12,500 nucleotides of DNA from Actinidia chinensis. Taxonomy: Eukaryota > Streptophyta > Magnoliopsida > Ericales > Actinidiaceae. The position numbers and the translations under genes were made by a program. The stretch lies in NCBI GenBank assembly GCA_009663005.1, contig CM018903.1:14286760-14299259 (forward strand), in the 5' to 3' direction. This document shows, piece by piece, positions 7,621 through 12,500 of the stretch (positions within the stretch are counted from its first letter, which is position 1; every line of letters starts with the position of its first letter). Below the pieces are notes generated by a model that was not told where the DNA came from, made no database searches, and saw nothing but the letters and a program-made list of their open reading frames with translations.

Positions 7621-8631
7621 ATGGAACCCCACCCATAGAGACCCTAGACCAAAATATAGAAGAATTACGAACTTGGTCGACAGCTAACGGCTTTCTGTGA
7701 AAACAAATTCAGAGAGACGTCGCCACCCAAGCTGGTGGTAATGGAGTCCGGTCCATTCCAACCCAAGCACCAGTACTAAGAGGCAACATCCAAACTATCA
7801 CGCAATGAACCTAGGTAATCTCTTTCATCAACTTATGGCTCCCCCTTTGAATGGTCACCTTAACCCAAAGCTTTACCGATTTGGATTCGTGAGATGGACC
7901 ACTTCTTTGAGTGGTACAATTGTCTGATGATGGAATGGTCCGGTTTGCTAAAATGAAAACTAATCAGTAGAGCCAACTTTTTTGGCAGAGTCTGAGCAAC
8001 GACGACAACCTCCCTCCCACTGATTGGGTTGAGAAAAAGAATTTTGAGAGAAAAATATCTCCCTCAGTTCCTATTAAGGGTGATATGGCTAGATAAGTGG
8101 AACATCTTCGTCAAGGGTGCAAACCAGCTACCGAAATATGTTGCGCAGTTTGAAGAATCTCTTCTTGCTTGTGACATCCAGAGAGATGAAGAATGACCCT
8201 AGTCATTTCCGACAGGGTCTACATGACGACCTTGAAAGAACTTGTTCTACTACGGGAATTTCACGCTTGACCAATCATACACCTTTGTTTCAAACTATGA
8301 GATGGTCAGCAAACCTAGGTTTGGACATCGTTTGAGAGTCGAAAACACACCTAAGCCTCCTGTTACCTTACCACACCACCGTCTCGCCATTACGCCAATA
8401 CTGCACCTCTTCTCTAGAGACGATAAAGAAAGGGGCATTTTTAAAAAAGCTGAATCCCCAGGGATGAAATTCCACGCGTCATGCTATAAATGTCAAGGTT
8501 TTGGTCACAAAGCCGCCAATTGTGCAACCCCGACTCTCTTTGTCAACTATAAAGGTCAGAGCTATGAAGGGGATGATATTGAAGAGCAACTTTATAATGA
8601 GCCCGACTGGAAAATCTTTTCCCGAGTCTGA
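7621..8631 (+). pseudogene. Chromovirus gag (capsid and nucleocapsid), frameshifted
   Basis: Gag would form the cytoplasmic virus-like particle and bind element RNA. The first plausible start is ATG 7621, in a good context but soon interrupted; the next frame reads IETLDQNIEELRTWSTANG, like the helical Gag N-terminus. At about 7880-8110 the Retrotrans_gag-like block is legible across shifts: MDHFFEWYN, then MVRFAKMK, FWQSLS, TDWVEK, and EHLRQG. It continues with QFEES and FRQGLHDDLER (about 8145-8240) and EFHA/TLDQSYTFVSNYEMVSKP-like residues. A clean zinc knuckle CYKCQGFGHKAANC (C-x2-C-x4-H-x4-C) lies at 8482-8523 in the longest open piece (8242-8631), which ends at TGA after an acidic tail. 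Several frameshifts and stops rule out a functional protein. Confidence 0.85.
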
Positions 8632-8639
8632 CGAGGATT

Positions 8640-9090
8640 GTGAGGGCGGAGATGTTCACCTTAGCGTTGGTTAGGTGTGCTTTGACCAAGGCTAAAGAGA
8701 AAATGATTGGAGGCTAATGTGCGATCTTTTACACGTACAGCAAATGTGGAGAAAAAGATGCAAGGTCATTATAGATAACGGGAGTTGTATCAATGCCGTT
8801 TCTTTCTTCATTCACTGTCTCCGCCTTGGGTAAAATCAGTTCCCCATCCTAGTCCGTACCATGTCTCTGGGTTGACACAATCGTAATTTCTATAAAGCAA
8901 AAGATGTTCGTGTCCAATTCAAATCATTTACCTATAGTGACAAAATTTGGTGCGATGTGGTTCCTATGGATGGTTGGAGGTGGAGGGAAGCAAGAGTTAG
9001 GTGGGTGAGAGAGACACATATTTTTGGTCCGTCCCTGCTCTTTGACATGGATGTCACTATTTATGGGACGCTCAAAATCTTGTTCTTTCC
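8640..9090 (+). pseudogene. Chromovirus aspartic protease, broken
   Basis: The retroelement protease would cut the Gag-Pol polyprotein. CKVIIDNGSCINAVS at 8759-8803 matches the active-site block, but the catalytic triad reads Asp-Asn-Gly (8774-8782) where Asp-Ser/Thr-Gly is expected. Downstream, HPSPYHVSG-like residues and DKIWCDVVPMD (8939-8971) fit the same family, and FDMDVTIYG near 9043-9069 closes the domain. Between about 8977 and 9012 a purine-rich stretch of roughly 36 bp appears to interrupt the usual flap-to-ILGRPW region. Stops occur in every frame. The linker to the reverse transcriptase (9090-9330) shows only scattered similarity. Confidence 0.75.
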
Positions 9091-9329
9091 TTTTTGAGAA
9101 CAGCGAATCAAATCAAACCCGCTTCTTTCAATCAACCAAAGCCTTGCCTCAAAACAAAAGGAAAGAAATCCAACCATGGTAAAAGTCTTGACCATTATAG
9201 TCCCGAAAAGTTCGAAAGAGAGATCAATGATTAATCCTTTTATTTGGCAAGTAGTGGCTGCATGAGACGTCAACAAAGAGTCAGGAACGCCTCTTGAGGA
9301 GTAACTTCTATCCTGCAGAATTCCATGAG

Positions 9330-10130
9330 GTTTTTTCCCGTAGATCTCATCTCCTGATCATTTACCGCCAATGCCTGACATTCCAACACGCATTGATCTT
9401 GTCCCGGGAGCTTACTCTCTCCCCAATTTACCTCATTATAGGATGAACCCTAGTGAACAGGCTGAATTGGCGCGCCAGATTGGAGATCTCTTGAACAAGG
9501 TGTTCGTTTAGGAGAGTACGAGTCCGTGTGCCATGCCGCACGTTCTAACCCCTAAAAAGACGGTTCCTGTGAGATGTGCGTGAGTCGCGCAATTACTAAA
9601 ATCACATCAGTACCGTTTTCCTATCCCATAATTGATGATATGTTTGACATGATGGTTGGAGAGCATTGTTTTTTGTGCTAAAATTGACGTGAAAAGTGGA
9701 TTAACCATCAAATTCGAATCTGTTCCTTGGGAATGATGGAAAAACTGTCCTTCAAACAAAGGATGGGGTTGTACGAATGGTTAGTCACTGCCATTCGACC
9801 TTTTTAATGCTCTCCAGTACTTTCATGCGGTGGATGACTCAATACTCCAGGCCGTTCATGAGTAAATTCTTGGTAGTTTACGTTGATGACAATCCTCATC
9901 TTAGTAAATCGAAGGAGCAACAATTTGGACCATCTTGCTCAGTTTGCGCTAACACTTCAATAAGAAAAACTTTACCAATCAAAAAAAATGTTCATTTTTC
10001 ACTGATAGTGTTTGTCTCTAGGATTCGTTGTTTCATTCCAAAGGCATTTCTGCTGACCCTTCCAAAACAAATTTTTTCAAGGCAATCGTTGATTGGCCCG
10101 AGCCTAAATCTATCATGACGTTCGTAAGTT
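9330..10130 (+). pseudogene. Chromovirus reverse transcriptase, broken
   Basis: This copies element RNA into DNA in intact elements. Legible blocks in order: [19 protein letters not shown] and [11 protein letters not shown] (about 9357-9450); SPCAMPHVLTPKK (about 9512-9560); YRFPIPIIDDMFD (9611-9649); AKIDVKSG with the first catalytic Asp at 9686-9688; STFMRWMTQYSRPFMSKF; and FLVVYVDD, with the YVDD catalytic box at 9879-9890. The YVDD segment lies in an open piece of 113 codons (9777-10118), whose second half leaves the ancestral frame. Stops and at least five frameshifts separate the blocks, so no active enzyme can be made. Confidence 0.9.
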
Positions 10131-10880
10131 TTCATGGCTTCGCTACTTTTTAAAATATCGTCGATTCATTCGAGGATTTGCACCATCATGTCTCCCTTAC
10201 TGATTGCCTAAAGAAAGGTGAATTCAATGGACAAATGCAGCGACCAAAGCTTTTGGGGAAGTTAAAAAGAAATGACTGAAGCATCTGTTATGCGCCTTCC
10301 CAGATTTTTCGAGAGTTTTTGAAGTAGGTGTGATACTCTGGTATTGGTATAGGTGGGGTATTGAGGCAAGAGCAACCTCACGTTGCCTTTACTTTTATGA
10401 GAAATAAATGAACGCGAAACAACGATACTCCTCTTAATAAGAATCTATGCGGTTGTTCAGCATTGCGCTTTTTGAGACATTTTTAACTTTTCCGCATGAA
10501 TTTGTCCTTTCTTTTCAGATATTGAAGCTTACGTTATCCTCACTCCCAAAGAAGTTAATTCTCGCTATGGTCGCTGGCATTGAGTTCCTTCACAAGATTA
10601 TACATTTGTGTTTAAGACTCTTTCGGGGGTTAAGAATAAAGCCGCTGTGCCCTTAGTCGCGTGCATTTCTCCTTTTCGCTCTTAATGCAAGGGTTGTTGG
10701 ATTTTGAACGCTTAAAGGAAGTATGAATCATGTCCAGATTTTCGCGATTCTTTTTAGCCCCTGACCTCCAATCCTTCCATCGCATCTGGATGATTATACC
10801 ATTTCGCGAAGGATTCTTATTTCGCGCTACCAAAGCTATGTAATCCTCGCAACTCTGTGAGGATTTCTTAGTATTGGAGA
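10131..10880 (+). pseudogene. Chromovirus RNase H and RNase H-integrase linker, heavily decayed
   Basis: RNase H would remove template RNA. After the RT thumb (SFHGFATF at about 10123) come ATKAFGEVKKK, CAFPDFSRVFEV (about 10288-10326) and GIGIGGVLRQEQPHVAF (about 10342-10393), which is the first beta-hairpin of the domain. The expected Cys-Asp just before it is separated from the rest by a one-base shift. Further on only fragments remain: LRYPHSQ (about 10530), KYESCPDF (about 10715) and LTSNPSIA. This is the most eroded part of pol. The open frames seen at 10447-10656 (+) and 10630-10833 (-) are chance remnants. Confidence 0.75.
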
Positions 10881-11972
10881 TTGCATGCTGGTGGCCTTGC
10901 TGGATATTTTGGGCATGATAAGACCATCAAGGGGTAGGCATCAATTTTTGGCCTACTCCAAACGAGATGTGGCCACAATGTGTCTCAATGTCGCAACATG
11001 TCAAGTGGCCCAAACCCGTAAGCAAAACCTAGTCTTTATAGCGAAAGACCCCCCTTCCTTTCCCTCTCTTGTTCCTTTTCCTGCTTTTAGCATGGACTTC
11101 GTGTTGGGTCTTCCTCGTACATTTCGGAAATACGACTCTTTTTTGTTGTTATAGAACCATTTTTCTAAATGGCTCATTTAATCCCATGCGCTAAGACTTC
11201 GATGCCTGCTCAAATTGGCAAAAGTTGTACTTTAGTGAAATTGTTCAAATTGTATGGCCTTCCTAAGGTCCAACATCGTGTCTATATAGGGATGTGTCGT
11301 TTCATGAGTTTTCCTTGGAAAACACTTTGGTATAATGGTAGGCACCAACTCAAATTCTTACAAGGCCCTACCACCCGCAACTGACGCCAACTGAGGTGTC
11401 AATCGAAGTCTTGATCTCCTTCGATGTTTGGTGGTGATAGCATATAGAATTGGGATTCTATTCTTCCCTACCGCTCAATTTGCCTTATCATAGCTCTGTC
11501 AATAGATCTATTGGTATGGTCCTTTCAAGTTGTTCACCGGGTTAAACCGAGGAACCAAAGATTTTTCCTATGTCGGCCACAAGTCATAGGGTGTCAGAGT
11601 CAGTCGAGTCTTTGTTGCTAGACACATCTAGAATTGCTGATGAGATCAAGAAAAGTAATTAATGATATAATTTTTAATATAAATCTCAAGCATGATTCAC
11701 AGTCGCGTCGTGCGGAGTTTCCACAGTATGAGTACATGTTATGGTTTGTATTCGCCCCGATACGGTATCCTTCTGGTAAGCCGCAAGGAAATTGTGTGCC
11801 TCGTAGTTCTGGAACCGTTCAAAGTTTTAAAGCAAATTGGGCCTAATGCATATGTTATTGACCTTCCCTCAGATTCTGGCATAAGCTCACTTTTAATATT
11901 GAGGATTTGATTGCTTTTTAAACAACGGTCATTTGAAATGTGCCTACCGATCCTTTTCCTGAGCCTACCCAT
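10881..11972 (+). pseudogene. Chromovirus integrase, broken
   Basis: Integrase would insert the DNA copy. The N-terminal zinc-binding region begins LHAGGLAGYFGHDKTI (10881-10928); a Tyr stands where a His is usual, and the two later Cys codons (TGT at about 10989 and 10999) are one base out of phase. CQVAQTRKQN follows. The core has SMDFVLGLPRT with the first catalytic Asp at 11095-11097. YRDV (second Asp, 11291-11293) and PTEV (Glu, 11393-11395) follow in other frames; D-to-E spacing is 34 codons, close to D,D(35)E. The C-terminal GPY/F module is very clear at 11809-11889: LEPFKVLKQIGPNAYVIDLP, with Glu for the usual Gly. Stops and shifts abound. Confidence 0.85.
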
Positions 11973-12051
11973 GAGTCTTTAAGTGATCAACCCTACTACC
12001 TCCACTATTACACCATCCCATTGCCTATTTCCCCTGCACATAAAGAAACAT

Positions 12052-12256
12052 ATTGATACTATTTTAGATGAGAAATTAATTTCCTTAACCAGGATGGTGA
12101 TGTTTCAGCGTTTTTTGGTTCGTTGGAGCCGGCCGTCTTGCTTCGACGACACTTGGATTACCAGCGACGATTTGCAGCAGATTGGACAAGCTTCTCTTTC
12201 TTCGAGTATTACCAGAGTCGTCAGTGACACACTCGACGGAGTCCAGTTTTCTTCCC
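12052..12256 (+). pseudogene. C-terminal chromodomain of the chromovirus polyprotein
   Basis: Chromodomains at the integrase end guide insertion, often to particular chromatin. In the open frame 11983-12297, codons 24-67 (12052-12183) read IDTILDEKLIS, then FQRFLVRW, then DDTWITSDDLQQI, matching the family pattern: ILD start, three-strand core ending in (L/V)xxW, then TWxxxxxL helix. Two cage-type Trp codons are present; the first aromatic of the classical HP1 cage is not evident. After the domain the frame is shifted (a frame reading PESSVTHSTESSFLP fits the usual Ser-rich tail better). No long purine tract is visible before the 3' LTR. Confidence 0.75.
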
Positions 12257-12500
12257 TGGGAAGTTGGTGGGACACAACCGGATCCCGACCTCCTTAACCT
12301 ACCACCCGTGTTTTATAGCTGCAGATCCAAGAAGGCCGTACCCAGTTCATTATGGCTAGATATTGACTGTTTCCACATTGACCTAATACATAGCCCAGTG
12401 GGCTAGTTTATTTATTAGTTCTTAGTGGCCTTATTTTATTTGAGTTATTTTGTTTTGAACTTAATTTCTTTAGTTAAGGTTATATTTGGTTTTGGACCTA
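12257..12500 (+). repeat. 3' LTR of the chromovirus, truncated by the window end
   Basis: It starts TGGGAAGTTGGTGGGA and aligns with 5951-6188 of the 5' LTR; the last bases GGTTTTGGACCTA match 6175-6188. About 272 bp, by comparison, lie beyond the window. The first 100 bp differ strongly between copies, the next 140 bp are much more alike (for example CTTATTTTATTTGAGTTATT and GTTTTGAACTTAATTT). Small indels in T runs and scattered substitutions indicate an old insertion. Confidence 0.85.

Larger units (their letters stand above)
5951..12500 (+). mobile_element. Degenerate Ty3/gypsy chromovirus-type LTR retrotransposon, right end outside the window
   Basis: The whole element can be followed from a TG...CA 5' LTR through primer binding site, leader, gag, protease, reverse transcriptase, RNase H, integrase and chromodomain to a 3' LTR starting at 12257. 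The integrase-after-RNase-H order defines Ty3/gypsy, and the terminal chromodomain points to a chromovirus; I do not assign a named lineage. All domains are on the + strand and collinear, but frames shift every 50-150 codons and stops are frequent. The LTRs share order and many blocks but differ by substitutions and small indels, so insertion is old. The five bases before the element are ATAGA; a matching duplication should follow the 3' LTR near 12772. Confidence 0.9.

Noticed and set aside
9061..9276. Minus-strand frame opposite the protease-RT linker
   Set aside because: It is antisense to a recognisable gag-pol remnant and has no family resemblance.
11739..11972. Minus-strand 77-codon frame
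   Set aside because: It is the complement of the clear integrase GPY/F module on the + strand.
1..12500. CRISPR arrays, tRNA or rRNA genes, bacterial operons, defence systems
   Set aside because: No regular spaced repeats of CRISPR type, no tRNA-like cloverleaf and no bacterial-type coding were seen; the 30-bp array in the leader is tandem without unique spacers.
5951..12500. Endogenous pararetrovirus or retrovirus with an env gene
   Set aside because: Paired LTRs, an integrase with chromodomain and the absence of any reading frame between integrase and 3' LTR other than the chromodomain tail fit an ordinary Ty3/gypsy chromovirus.

Overview
The window looks like nuclear DNA of a flowering plant, probably a eudicot. 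It is AT-rich, has no long intact reading frame, and is largely built from decayed plant transposable elements of several classes. No intact protein-coding gene, tRNA, rRNA, CRISPR array or bacterial-type operon is visible. The species cannot be told from the sequence.

Left part (1-4114): mostly unassigned low-complexity and intergenic DNA. Around 236-446 there is a stretch resembling a plant promoter plus CT-rich 5' leader, with a telo-box-like motif. Three short open stretches, each preceded by a splice-acceptor-like sequence (about 2563-2658, 3326-3417 and 3598-3662), could be exons or relics of a spliced gene, but I do not recognise the protein. A 463-bp MITE-like element with nested inverted repeats and a near-perfect 9-bp flanking duplication sits at 2780-3242.

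Middle part (4115-5950): a CACTA-like transposon remnant, rich in GGTGACGAA/TTCGTCAC motifs and partly organised as tandem repeats of about 115-135 bp, ends at about 4716. It abuts the last part of a Ty1/copia polyprotein (RNase H C-terminus, 4717-4935), followed by its polypurine tract and LTR (4943-5167). Next comes a GA-microsatellite-rich segment resembling a plant gene 5' region (5168-5530) and a 158-bp foldback element with perfect 13-bp inverted ends (5636-5793).

Right part (5951-12500): one old Ty3/gypsy chromovirus-type LTR retrotransposon on the + strand. Its 5' LTR is 5951-6460 (TG...CA), with a one-base spacer and a primer binding site resembling the initiator tRNA-Met complement at 6462-6476. 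A leader of about 1.1 kb follows, holding a degenerate 30-bp tandem repeat. The ruined gag-pol has domains in order gag (with CCHC knuckle), protease, reverse transcriptase, RNase H, integrase and C-terminal chromodomain. The 3' LTR starts at 12257 and is cut by the window edge; by comparison with the 5' LTR it should end near 12772. Many frameshifts and stops, plus visible divergence between the LTRs, show the copy is old and cannot encode its own proteins.

No new multi-gene system is supported. The observations most worth checking are the 30-bp leader array, the CACTA/copia junction, the nested inverted-repeat MITE, and a chromodomain that stays open across the 3' LTR boundary.
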